Translations under genes and position numbers: made by a program
NCBI GenBank assembly: GCA_007570945.1
Contig: RKSH01000221.1
Span: 1 to 19,223, forward strand
DNA: 19,223 nucleotides
Direction of reading: 5' to 3'
Origin: Gammaproteobacteria bacterium
GTDB lineage: Bacteria > Pseudomonadota > Gammaproteobacteria > Arenicellales > Spongiicolonaceae
The notes under the pieces: generated by a model
Databases searched by the model: none
Told to the model about the DNA's origin: nothing
Seen by the model: only the letters and a program-made list of their open reading frames with translations
Shown: positions 13,446-19,223 of the stretch, in pieces
Layout of the letters: every line of letters starts with the position of its first letter
Numbering within the stretch: position 1 is the first letter of the stretch

Positions 13446-14105
13446 CTCGCTCATGGAAATCTGGTGCCCGTCGCCCACCACGATGTGGTCGAGCAGGCTG
13501 ATGTCCACCAGGGCCAGGGCGTCGCGCAAGCGGCGGGTCATCGCCTCGTCGGCGCGGCTGGGGTCGGCGACGCCGGATGGGTGGTTGTGCACCGCAATCA
13601 CCGCGGCGGCGTTGCGGGCGAGGGCGCGGCGCACAACTTCCCTGGGGTGCACGCTGGTGCCGTTGACGGTGCCCTGAAACAACTCCTCCACCGCCAGCAC
13701 ATGGTGGCGCGTGTCGAGGAACAGGCAGGCGAAAACCTCGCTGGGGCGGTCGCGCAGCCACGACTGCAGATAATCGCTGACCTGCGCCGGCGAGGTCAGC
13801 GGTCCTTCGCGGATGACTTTTTCGGCGAGGTGGCGCTTGCCCAGTTCCAGCGCCGCCTGCAGCTCGGCGTAGCGGCACGGGCCCACGCCGGGCTCGGCGC
13901 ACAACTTTTCCCGGCTGGCACTGAGAATGCCGCGCAGGCTGCCGTGGCTCTCCAGCAGCGACCGCGCCACCGCCATGGCGCTGCGGCCGCGGGTGCCGTG
14001 GTGGATGAAAATCGCCAGCAACTCGGCATCGGACAGCGCCTGGGCGCCACGCCGCAGAAGTTTTTCCCGGGGCCGTTCATTTTCCGGCCAGTTGCGAATG
14101 GTCAT
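13431..14105 (-). CDS. radC: RadC-family JAB1/MPN-domain protein
   Basis: A 224-residue DUF2466/RadC protein of uncertain cellular role; the historical DNA-repair assignment is disputed for the family. The N-terminal helix-hairpin-helix part has NERPREKLLRRGAQALSDAE and a PGVGPCRYAELQAA hairpin. The C-terminal metalloprotease-like domain has HPREVVRRALARNAA and the JAMM zinc motif AVHNHPSG...S..D with His173, His175 and Asp186. All motif residues are present. The ATG at 14105 is preceded by AGGAGG at good spacing, one of the few strong Shine-Dalgarno sequences in the window. The C-terminal residues are encoded within the last unit of the 21-bp repeat. It is divergent from coaBC, as radC/dfp is in enteric bacteria. 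Confidence 0.94.
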   Translation of the reverse strand: MTIRNWPENERPREKLLRRGAQALSDAELLAIFIHHGTRGRSAMAVARSLLESHGSLRGILSASREKLCAEPGVGPCRYAELQAALELGKRHLAEKVIREGPLTSPAQVSDYLQSWLRDRPSEVFACLFLDTRHHVLAVEELFQGTVNGTSVHPREVVRRALARNAAAVIAVHNHPSGVADPSRADEAMTRRLRDALALVDISLLDHIVVGDGHQISMSETGVL

Positions 14106-14235
14106 AAAACCTCCTTGTCGGTGAGGGTGAGGGTTGTTTTCGTCTTGTGGGCGGTCCTGCTCCGGCCCCGCCGGCGCGCATGCTACACCGCCGCAACAGG
14201 CCCGCGCAAGTTCGCCGCCGGTGTATACTCGCCGC
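14106..14235. promoter_or_regulatory. Divergent radC / coaBC intergenic region
   Basis: Toward coaBC, TATACT (14224-14229) ends exactly 6 nt before ATG 14236, with no Shine-Dalgarno between, the same layout as moaC and moeB. A second similar string, GCTACACCGCCGC, lies near 14182. Toward radC, the AGGAGG site lies at about 14117-14112. A GGTGAGGGTGAGGG run occupies 14120-14133. No clear radC promoter is seen. Confidence 0.45.
14119..14133 (+). repeat. GGTGAG repeat upstream of radC
   Basis: GGTGAGGGTGAGGG in the radC leader is the plus-strand counterpart of the hexamer runs that sit at the end of gpmA and inside ppc on their coding strands. Here it is non-coding. Three short G-runs are present, too few alone for a confident quadruplex call. 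Confidence 0.5.
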
Positions 14236-15462
14236 ATGTCTCCCCTTGACGGCAAGCGCATTGTGCTCGGGGTCGGCGGCGGGATTGCCGCGTACAAAAT
14301 TCCCGACCTGGCCCGGCGTCTGAGCGAAGTCGGCGCCGAGGTACGCGCTGTCATGAGCGAATCGGCGGCCGCCTTCATCACGCCCCTCACCTTGCAGGCC
14401 GTCACCGGCCATCCGGTCACCAAAGGCTGGCCCGGCGCCGCGGGCAGCCCGGCCGGCGGCGATGCCATGGAGCATATTTCCCTCGCGCGCTGGGCCGATT
14501 TGGTCATTGTCGCGCCGGCCACCGCCAACCTGATGGCGCGCCTGGCCGCCGGCGCCGCCGATGACGCCGTCACCGCCTTGTGCCTTGCCACCTGCGCGCC
14601 GCTCATCGTGGCGCCGGCGATGAATGTGCGGATGTGGGCGCACCCGGCCACCCGCGCCAACGCCCTCACCCTGCAGGCCAACGGCGCGGCGCTGGTGGGC
14701 CCGGCGCGCGGCGCCCAGGCCTGCGGCGAGTTCGGCGACGGCCGCATGAGCGAGGTCGCCGAACTTGCCGCCGCCGCCGCCGCCCTGCTCAGTGCCGGCG
14801 CCGCCAGCCTGGCCGGCCTGCGGGTGATGGTCACCGCCGGCCCCACCTACGAGCCGCTGGATGCGGTGCGCGGCCTCACCAACCGAAGTTCCGGCAAGAT
14901 GGGCCACGCCGTTGCCGCCGCGGCCATCGCCGCCGGCGCGCGCACCACTTTAATCAACGGCCCCGGCACCCCGCCGCCGCCGCCCGCCGCCCGTGTGTAC
15001 AACATCACCACCGGCCGCGAGATGCTGGCCGCGGTGGAGGGCGAGGTGGACGCCGCCGACATTTTCATCGGCGTCGCCGCGGTCGCCGACTTCAGGCCCG
15101 GCGCCCCGCGCGCGGGCAAAATGAAACGAGGCGCCAACGTGGGCCGCGCACCCGCCATTTCCCTGGCCGCCAATCCGGACATCATCAAAACCGTCGCCGC
15201 CCGCGACCCGGCGCCGTTCACCGTCGGCTTCGCCGCCGAGACCGGCGACCTGGTGCGCCGCGCCCGCGCCAAGTTGCGCGCCAAGAAACTGGACCTGGTG
15301 TGCGCCAACCGCATTGCCGACGCCATCGGCGGCGACAGCAGCGCGCTCACCGTGGTGGACCAAGACGGCGCAGAGCAACTCGGCCCCGGCGCCAAGACAA
15401 TTTTGGCGCGGCAGCTCATGGCCATCGTCGCGCGGCGCTACCATGCAAAACATCCGGGTTAA
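14236..15462 (+). CDS. coaBC: Bifunctional phosphopantothenoylcysteine decarboxylase / phosphopantothenate-cysteine ligase CoaBC (Dfp)
   Basis: Carries two consecutive steps of coenzyme A synthesis: CoaB joins cysteine to 4'-phosphopantothenate using CTP and CoaC decarboxylates the product with FMN. The 408-residue protein begins with the flavoprotein domain: VLGVGGGIAAYKIPDLARRL, AMEHISLARWADLVIVAPAT with the catalytic His, APAMNVRMWAHPATR, and QACGEFGDGRM with the catalytic Cys near 162. From about residue 193 follows the CoaB domain: VMVTAGPTYEPLDAVRGLTN, RSSGKMGHAVA, AVADFRP and the KMKRG lysine. ATG 14236 is chosen because MSPLDGKRIVLGVGGG fits the family; the open frame upstream is not conserved. 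It heads a coaBC-dut operon and overlaps dut by 20 nt. Confidence 0.96.
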   Translation: MSPLDGKRIVLGVGGGIAAYKIPDLARRLSEVGAEVRAVMSESAAAFITPLTLQAVTGHPVTKGWPGAAGSPAGGDAMEHISLARWADLVIVAPATANLMARLAAGAADDAVTALCLATCAPLIVAPAMNVRMWAHPATRANALTLQANGAALVGPARGAQACGEFGDGRMSEVAELAAAAAALLSAGAASLAGLRVMVTAGPTYEPLDAVRGLTNRSSGKMGHAVAAAAIAAGARTTLINGPGTPPPPPAARVYNITTGREMLAAVEGEVDAADIFIGVAAVADFRPGAPRAGKMKRGANVGRAPAISLAANPDIIKTVAARDPAPFTVGFAAETGDLVRRARAKLRAKKLDLVCANRIADAIGGDSSALTVVDQDGAEQLGPGAKTILARQLMAIVARRYHAKHPG

Positions 15463-15898
15463 AATTCTTGACCCGCGCATGGGCGGCGCGTTTGCGCTGC
15501 CGCAATACCAAACCGCCGGCGCCGCAGGGTTGGATTTGCGCGCCTGCATCGACGCCGACCTCACCATCAAAGCCGGCGGCTGTGAATTAATTCCCACCGG
15601 CATCGCCATCCACATTGGCGACCCCGGCCTCGCCGCCGTGCTCCTCCCGCGCTCCGGCCTGGGCCACAAACATGGAATCGTGCTCGGCAACGGCACCGGC
15701 CTCATCGACTCCGACTACCAGGGGCAGGTGATGGTCTCATGCTGGAACCGCGGCCGCGAAAACTTCACCATCACCCCCGGCGAGCGCATCGCACAGATGG
15801 TTTTCGTGCCGGTGGTGCGCGCCGCCCTCAGCGTGGTGGAAGATTTTGCGCCAAGCGCGCGCAACACCGGCGGCTTCGGCCACACCGGACGCGGCTGA
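15443..15898 (+). CDS. dut: dUTP diphosphatase (trimeric dUTPase)
   Basis: Hydrolyses dUTP to dUMP and pyrophosphate, keeping uracil out of DNA and supplying dTMP synthesis. The 151-residue length is standard. All five trimeric dUTPase motifs are intact: AGAAGLDLRA (25-34), PRSGLGHKHGI (69-79), GLIDSDYQGQVMVSCWNRG (86-104, with the catalytic Asp), GERIAQMVFVPV (113-124) and the C-terminal lid RNTGGFGHTGRG (140-151). The start ATG lies inside the end of coaBC (20-nt overlap), so its translation probably depends on coaBC translation. The radC / coaBC-dut arrangement is conserved in gammaproteobacteria. Confidence 0.97.
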   Translation: MQNIRVKILDPRMGGAFALPQYQTAGAAGLDLRACIDADLTIKAGGCELIPTGIAIHIGDPGLAAVLLPRSGLGHKHGIVLGNGTGLIDSDYQGQVMVSCWNRGRENFTITPGERIAQMVFVPVVRAALSVVEDFAPSARNTGGFGHTGRG

Positions 15899-16038
15899 CC
15901 GCCGCGCGGATGACACATGCCGCAGATTTTCTGCCTAATTAAAAGGGTCATGACAAGTTGGGCGGTTTTCCCGGCATGATTTGAGCAGGATTTCATGCGC
16001 CTCGCGCATCGGCTCGGCTTGGCCGCGGAGAAACGTCT
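15899..16038. other. Convergent gap between dut and the MFS gene
   Basis: About 140 nt between two convergent genes. GCATGA (15975) and TCATGC (15993) form a weak 6-bp inverted repeat with a loop of about 12 nt, and a small A+T-rich patch (CTAATTAAAAGG) sits near 15936. No convincing intrinsic terminator, RNA gene or small coding frame is visible. Confidence 0.3.
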
Positions 16039-17271
16039 CTATGCCCCGGCGCCCCCGCCGCCGCGCTCGGTTGCGCGCATCACGGTGACAATCAACACGC
16101 CCAACACGGCGAAGCCGGCGACCAAGTGCGTGACGCCGTCGTGGTAACTCTGGCCGATGAAAGTGCCGAGCGGGACGGCGATGAAAGTCGCCAGCGAGCC
16201 GACCACCGCGGCGCCAACGCCGGCGATATGGCCCAGCGGTTCCATGGCCAGAGTGTTCAGGTTGCCGAACAAAATGCCGACGCAAAAGAACGCGCTCAGG
16301 CACCACGCCATCAGCAGCCACAACGGCGGCTTGCCGCCGGTGACGAGGAGCGTGGCGAGGAACGCCAGCGACAGCGCGCACAATGCAAGGGCGGCGCGCA
16401 GCGAGAGAAATTTCATGCCGAAGCGCATCACCAGCCGCGCGTTCACCCACGAGGCCGCGCCGATGGCCAGCGCCAGCGCGGCAAAATACAGCGGGAACAA
16501 TGCGCCCAATTCGTACAACTGCTGAAAAATCTGCTGCGCCGTGTTCAGGTAGCCGAGGAACGCGCCGAACACCATGCCGAGGGCGACGGTGTAGCCCAAA
16601 GCCGCACGTTGGCCCGCCGCCTCGGCGATGCCGCGCGCGATTCGGCGCAGGGAATATTCGGTGCGCAACTCCGGGGCCAGCGTTTCCGGTTGGCGCAGCG
16701 CGAACCACGCGAAAGACACCGCGCCGAACACAAAAAGAAAGACAAAAATCGCCCGCCAGCCGGCCGCCGCCATGATTAACTGCCCGACTCCCGGCGCCAC
16801 CGCCGGCACCATGATGAACACCAGCAGCGCAAAGGACATCACCCGCGCCATTTCGCGGCCGGCGTGGCGGTCGCGGATGAGCGCGACGGTGACGATGCGC
16901 GGCGCCGCCGCGCCCACGCCTTGCAGCGCGCGGCCGGCCAGCATCACCTCGTAGTCGGCGGCGAAAATGCACAGCAGCGAGCCGCCGAGAAAGATGATGA
17001 AGCCGGCGTAAATCGCCGGCTTGCGGCCCACCGAATCGGATAATGTGCCGAATAGAATTTGCCCCACGGCCAAGCCGAGGAACAGCATCGAAATCACCAG
17101 TTGATTGTCGTTGGGGTCGGCCACCGCCAACGCCCCGCCGATGGCCGGCAACGCCGGCAACATGGCGTCGATGCTAAGCGCCACCATGGAGAACATCATC
17201 GCCATCAGCGTGATGAACTCGGGGAAACCGGGGCCGGCCGCCTTCCCCTCCGCCTTTGCGGTCACCGTCAC
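16039..17271 (-). CDS. Major facilitator superfamily drug:H+ antiporter, Bcr/CflA type (DHA1)
   Basis: A 410-residue inner-membrane transporter with about twelve hydrophobic segments. The N-terminal half has the family pattern: MVALSIDAMLPALPAIGGAL in TM1, GQILFGTLSDSVGRKPAIYA (MFS motif A between TM2 and TM3), LAGRALQGVGAAAPRIVTVA in TM4, and a motif C-like MVPAVAPGVGQLI in TM5, which marks drug:proton antiporters. The substrate cannot be read from sequence. The chosen start is GTG 17271, whose GTGA overlaps the znuB stop, implying translational coupling behind the zinc importer. A later Met (MAMMFS) would cut the cytoplasmic N-tail. The linkage to znuCB is unusual and could hint at metal-related or metallophore export, but that is inference. 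Confidence 0.88.
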   Translation of the reverse strand: MTVTAKAEGKAAGPGFPEFITLMAMMFSMVALSIDAMLPALPAIGGALAVADPNDNQLVISMLFLGLAVGQILFGTLSDSVGRKPAIYAGFIIFLGGSLLCIFAADYEVMLAGRALQGVGAAAPRIVTVALIRDRHAGREMARVMSFALLVFIMVPAVAPGVGQLIMAAAGWRAIFVFLFVFGAVSFAWFALRQPETLAPELRTEYSLRRIARGIAEAAGQRAALGYTVALGMVFGAFLGYLNTAQQIFQQLYELGALFPLYFAALALAIGAASWVNARLVMRFGMKFLSLRAALALCALSLAFLATLLVTGGKPPLWLLMAWCLSAFFCVGILFGNLNTLAMEPLGHIAGVGAAVVGSLATFIAVPLGTFIGQSYHDGVTHLVAGFAVLGVLIVTVMRATERGGGGAGA

Positions 17272-18053
17272 CTCCGCCGTACCGCCAGACTCAGCGCAAA
17301 CAACACCGTCGCCGCCGCCACGATGGCCGGCCCGGTGGGGAAGTCAAACCACAGCGACAACTGCAGCCCGGCCGCCACCGCCGCCATGCCCGTCGCCGCC
17401 GCCACCGCCGCCATGGCCTCCGGCGTGCGCGCCACCCGCCGCGCCGCCGCCGCCGGCAGAATCAGCAGCGACACCACCAGCAGCAGCCCCACAATCTGCA
17501 TGGACACGGCGATCACCAGACTGAGCAGCAGCATGAGCAGCAGCCGCACCGCCGTGGCATGCACGCCATCCACCGCGGCCAGGTCCGGATGCAGCGTCAC
17601 CAGCAACAGGCGCCGCCAGAACACCGCCAGCAGCAAGAGTCCGGCGGCGGCGGTGGCGGCAACCCACATTAAGTCGGCGCCGCTGACCGCGAGAATGTCG
17701 CCGAACAGGTAGCCCAGAAGGCCGCTTTGCGCCGGGGCGATGAGGCTTAGCACGATGATGCCCGCCGCCAACGTGCTGTGCGCCAATATGGCCAGCACGG
17801 TGTCCGCGGCCAATTGCGCGCGCTCCTCCAGTGCCACCGCCGCCAGCGACACCAGCAGCGCGACGCCTAACATTCCGGCCTGCGGCGATACGCCGATTAA
17901 AAAACCCAGCGCGATGCCGAGCAGCGCCGCATGGGCCAGCGCCGCGCCGAAATACACCATGCGCCGCCACAGCACGAAACAGCCCAGCGGCCCGGCCACC
18001 AGGGCGGTGAGGCCGCCGGCGGCCAGCGCGCGCAGCAGAAAATCCTCCGCCAT
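17268..18053 (-). CDS. znuB: Zinc ABC transporter permease ZnuB
   Basis: The membrane subunit of the high-affinity zinc importer, ABC-3 family. The 261-residue product is almost wholly hydrophobic with eight or so predicted segments. It carries ABC-3 hallmarks: GPLGCFVLWRRMVYFGAALAH followed by AALLGIALG near the N-terminus, ADTVLAILAHSTLAAG, GYLFGDILAV, and a late segment LLLVVSLLILPAAAARRVAR. Its ATG (18053) shares one base with the znuC stop (TGATG), and its own stop overlaps the GTG of the downstream efflux gene. ZnuB rather than MntB or another ABC-3 permease is favoured by the adjacent His-rich ZnuA and the His-rich tail of ZnuC. Confidence 0.93.
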   Translation of the reverse strand: MAEDFLLRALAAGGLTALVAGPLGCFVLWRRMVYFGAALAHAALLGIALGFLIGVSPQAGMLGVALLVSLAAVALEERAQLAADTVLAILAHSTLAAGIIVLSLIAPAQSGLLGYLFGDILAVSGADLMWVAATAAAGLLLLAVFWRRLLLVTLHPDLAAVDGVHATAVRLLLMLLLSLVIAVSMQIVGLLLVVSLLILPAAAARRVARTPEAMAAVAAATGMAAVAAGLQLSLWFDFPTGPAIVAAATVLFALSLAVRRR

Positions 18054-18799
18054 CAGCGGCGCACCCGGCCGGCAAGGTCGTGATGATGGTCGTGGCGGTG
18101 GGTGTAGACGGCGACGCTGCCGGGCGCGCCGTGGAACAGCTCAAAATAGCGCGGGTGGCGCGACACGCTTTCCGGGTGGCCGGTGCAGCACACATGGCGG
18201 TTCAGGCACACCACGCGGTCGGTGGCCGCCATCACCATGTGCAGGTCGTGCGACACTAACAGGATTCCGCAACCGCGCCGCTCGCGCACCCGCGCCAGCA
18301 GCTCCCACAGGTCGCGCTGCGCCGATACGTCCATGCCCGCCGACGGTTCATCCAGCGCCAACAGCCGCGGCTTGCGCAGCAGCGCGGCGGCCAACAGCAC
18401 GCGCCGTGACTCACCACCGGACAACTTTTGGAACGCGGTGTTTTTCACATGCGCCAGGCCGGCCTCCACCAGCGCGGCGGCGGCGGCGGCGCGGGAACAG
18501 CCGGCGGCGATGCACAAAAACCGCGCCACCGTCAGCGGCAACGTGGAGTCCAGATGCAGTTTCTGCGGCACATAGCCCACCGCGCCGGGGGCGCGGGTGA
18601 CGGCGCCTTGGTCCGCTTTGATGAGTCCCAGGGCGGCGCGCACCAGCGTGGTTTTGCCGGCGCCGTTGGGGCCGATGAGGGTGACGATTTCACCAGGGTG
18701 AATCTCAAGGTCGACGCACTCAAGCACGTTGCGCCCGGCGCGCCGTACGCTGAGGCCGCGAACCGTGAGCAACGGCGCGGTGCTTGGGTCGGGCGGCAT
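18053..18799 (-). CDS. znuC: Zinc ABC transporter ATP-binding protein ZnuC
   Basis: The cytoplasmic ATPase of the zinc importer. The 248-residue product has Walker A GPNGAGKT (43-50), Q-loop YVPQKLHLD, signature LSGGESRR (126-133), Walker B LLALDEPSAGMD (146-157) and H-loop LVSHDLHMV (His184). The late segment VVCLNRHVCCTGHPESVS is typical of ZnuC. The protein ends with a His-rich stretch, YTHRHDHHHD, consistent with zinc sensing or binding. The ATG at 18799 (MPPDPSTAP) is taken as the start; the open frame upstream runs antisense to znuA and is not credible. It is first in the znuC-znuB-MFS operon, with single-base overlap to znuB. Confidence 0.95.
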   Translation of the reverse strand: MPPDPSTAPLLTVRGLSVRRAGRNVLECVDLEIHPGEIVTLIGPNGAGKTTLVRAALGLIKADQGAVTRAPGAVGYVPQKLHLDSTLPLTVARFLCIAAGCSRAAAAAALVEAGLAHVKNTAFQKLSGGESRRVLLAAALLRKPRLLALDEPSAGMDVSAQRDLWELLARVRERRGCGILLVSHDLHMVMAATDRVVCLNRHVCCTGHPESVSRHPRYFELFHGAPGSVAVYTHRHDHHHDLAGRVRR

Positions 18800-18844
18800 G
18801 GTGGCTGGTTGTCGGCGCGGAATTAAAAGTATACCATCGCCGCC
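18800..18844. promoter_or_regulatory. Divergent znuC / znuA promoter with a shared GTATAC core
   Basis: Only 45 nt separate the two starts. AGTATACCAT (18828-18837) gives TGGTATACT, an extended -10, toward znuC (TATACT 18833-18828). Toward znuA it gives TATACC (18830-18835) or TACCAT (18832-18837), the latter ending 7 nt before ATG 18845. The two directions therefore share bases. A Zur repressor site would be expected here, but I see no match to the enteric Zur palindrome. Confidence 0.45.
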
Positions 18845-19223
18845 ATGCGCGCACTCATGATTGTTCTCACCGCCGCACTCAGCGCCGCGGTGGACGCCGC
18901 CACCGCCGCGCCGCGCACCGTGGTCACCATCGCGCCGCTGCACAGTCTGGTCGCCGGCGTCATGGCCGGCGCCGGTGAACCGTACCTGCTGCTGGACGCC
19001 ACGGCCTCGCCGCACACCCACACCCTGCGCCCGTCGCAGGCGCGCCGCGTCTATAACGCCGAGTTGCTGGTACAGGTGGGCGGCGGGCTGGAAAGTTTTC
19101 TCACGCCCATGCTGCAAAGCCTGCCGCCGACGGTGACGGTGCTGCGCATGATTGATGCGGACGGCATGCGCGTGTTGCCGCGCGGTGATGGCGATGGTCA
19201 CGATGATGAACATGACGGTCACG
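18845..19223 (+). CDS. znuA: Zinc ABC transporter substrate-binding protein ZnuA (3' end beyond the window)
   Basis: The periplasmic zinc-capturing component of ZnuABC. About 126 codons are visible; the family is usually about 300. The N-terminus MRALMIVLTAALSAAVDAA is a Sec signal peptide, probably cleaved after an Ala just beyond. The mature part has VVTIAPLHSLVAGVMAG, the first metal-ligand His in ASPHTHTLRPSQ, VYNAELLVQVGGGLESFL, and the beginning of the His/Asp-rich loop (DGDGHDDEHDGH), which is characteristic of zinc rather than manganese binding proteins of cluster A-I. It is transcribed divergently from znuCB. No Shine-Dalgarno precedes the ATG, matching the short-leader style of other first genes here. 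Confidence 0.95.
   Translation, partial: MRALMIVLTAALSAAVDAATAAPRTVVTIAPLHSLVAGVMAGAGEPYLLLDATASPHTHTLRPSQARRVYNAELLVQVGGGLESFLTPMLQSLPPTVTVLRMIDADGMRVLPRGDGDGHDDEHDGH

Noticed and set aside
14119..14133. G-quadruplex at the GGTGAGGGTGAGGG run
   Set aside because: Only three usable G-runs are adjacent; a fourth lies too far away for a confident call.
12816..14249. Long plus-strand frame of 477 codons over the end of uvrD and radC
   Set aside because: Lies out of frame with uvrD and antisense to RadC, whose JAMM motif and Shine-Dalgarno are intact; composition is that of a G+C-rich shadow.
14106..14846. Upstream extension of radC across coaBC
   Set aside because: Antisense to the conserved CoaC domain; RadC starts at 14105 behind AGGAGG.
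15935..16972. 345-codon minus-strand frame over the MFS gene
   Set aside because: Arg/Gly-rich frame-shifted shadow; the transporter frame carries motif A and the hydrophobic segments.
18800..18844. Zur operator matching the enteric consensus
   Set aside because: Only the central GTATAC is palindromic; the expected long A/T-rich dyad is absent.

Overview
The window is a G+C-rich stretch of a bacterial chromosome packed with housekeeping genes. It most likely comes from a gammaproteobacterium: the divergent radC / coaBC-dut block has the same order as radC-dfp-dut in enteric bacteria, and metA, ppc, 2,3-BPG-dependent gpmA and a UvrD of about 720 residues fit that class. The taxonomic call is inference from gene order and protein types, not from a marker gene.

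Layout. 1-1440 (minus): molybdenum cofactor genes moaC and moeA, with moeA cut by the left edge. 1501-2876 (plus): moeB, then a redoxin gene joined by a 1-nt overlap. 2873-6462 (minus): ppc followed by gpmA. 6517-7668 (plus): an ectoine-hydrolase-like gene (doeA family) that has lost its last residues. 7630-9392 (minus): an A+T-richer acquired pair, an OLD-like/SMC-like AAA ATPase and a small partner whose end is fused to antisense doeA sequence. 9497-9952 (minus): the wreck of a DNA methyltransferase and an overlapping fragment of a downstream gene. 9961-11079 (minus): metA. 11161-13329 (plus): uvrD. 13431-14105 (minus): radC. 14236-15898 (plus): coaBC-dut. 16039-18799 (minus): znuC-znuB and a Bcr/CflA-type efflux gene, all with overlapping start and stop codons. 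18845 to the right edge (plus): znuA, incomplete.

Three things stand out beyond ordinary housekeeping. (1) Between doeA and metA lies a scar about 2.3 kb long that looks like a decayed defence island: ATPase plus small partner, then a methyltransferase with its middle deleted. Both doeA and the small partner gene are truncated at one shared junction. (2) A 21-bp tandem repeat with core GAAAACGGTGAC fills the uvrD-radC gap. A related 42-bp (2 x 21) repeat with the same 12-nt core sits in frame inside ppc, adding roughly 38 residues to a conserved enzyme. Shorter GGTGAG-type and Lys/Thr/Ser-coding repeats occur in gpmA, ppc, moeB and upstream of radC. (3) Several first-of-operon genes (moaC, moeB, coaBC, probably znuA) have a -10-like hexamer only 6-7 nt before the start codon and no Shine-Dalgarno sequence, which predicts leaderless mRNAs. 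Two divergent pairs (ppc/doeA and znuC/znuA) have -10 elements that overlap on opposite strands.

How the genes work together: moaC, moeA and moeB serve molybdopterin synthesis. gpmA and ppc act at successive parts of lower glycolysis and anaplerosis. coaBC and dut serve CoA and dUTP metabolism. znuABC is a zinc importer, with an efflux pump translationally coupled behind it.
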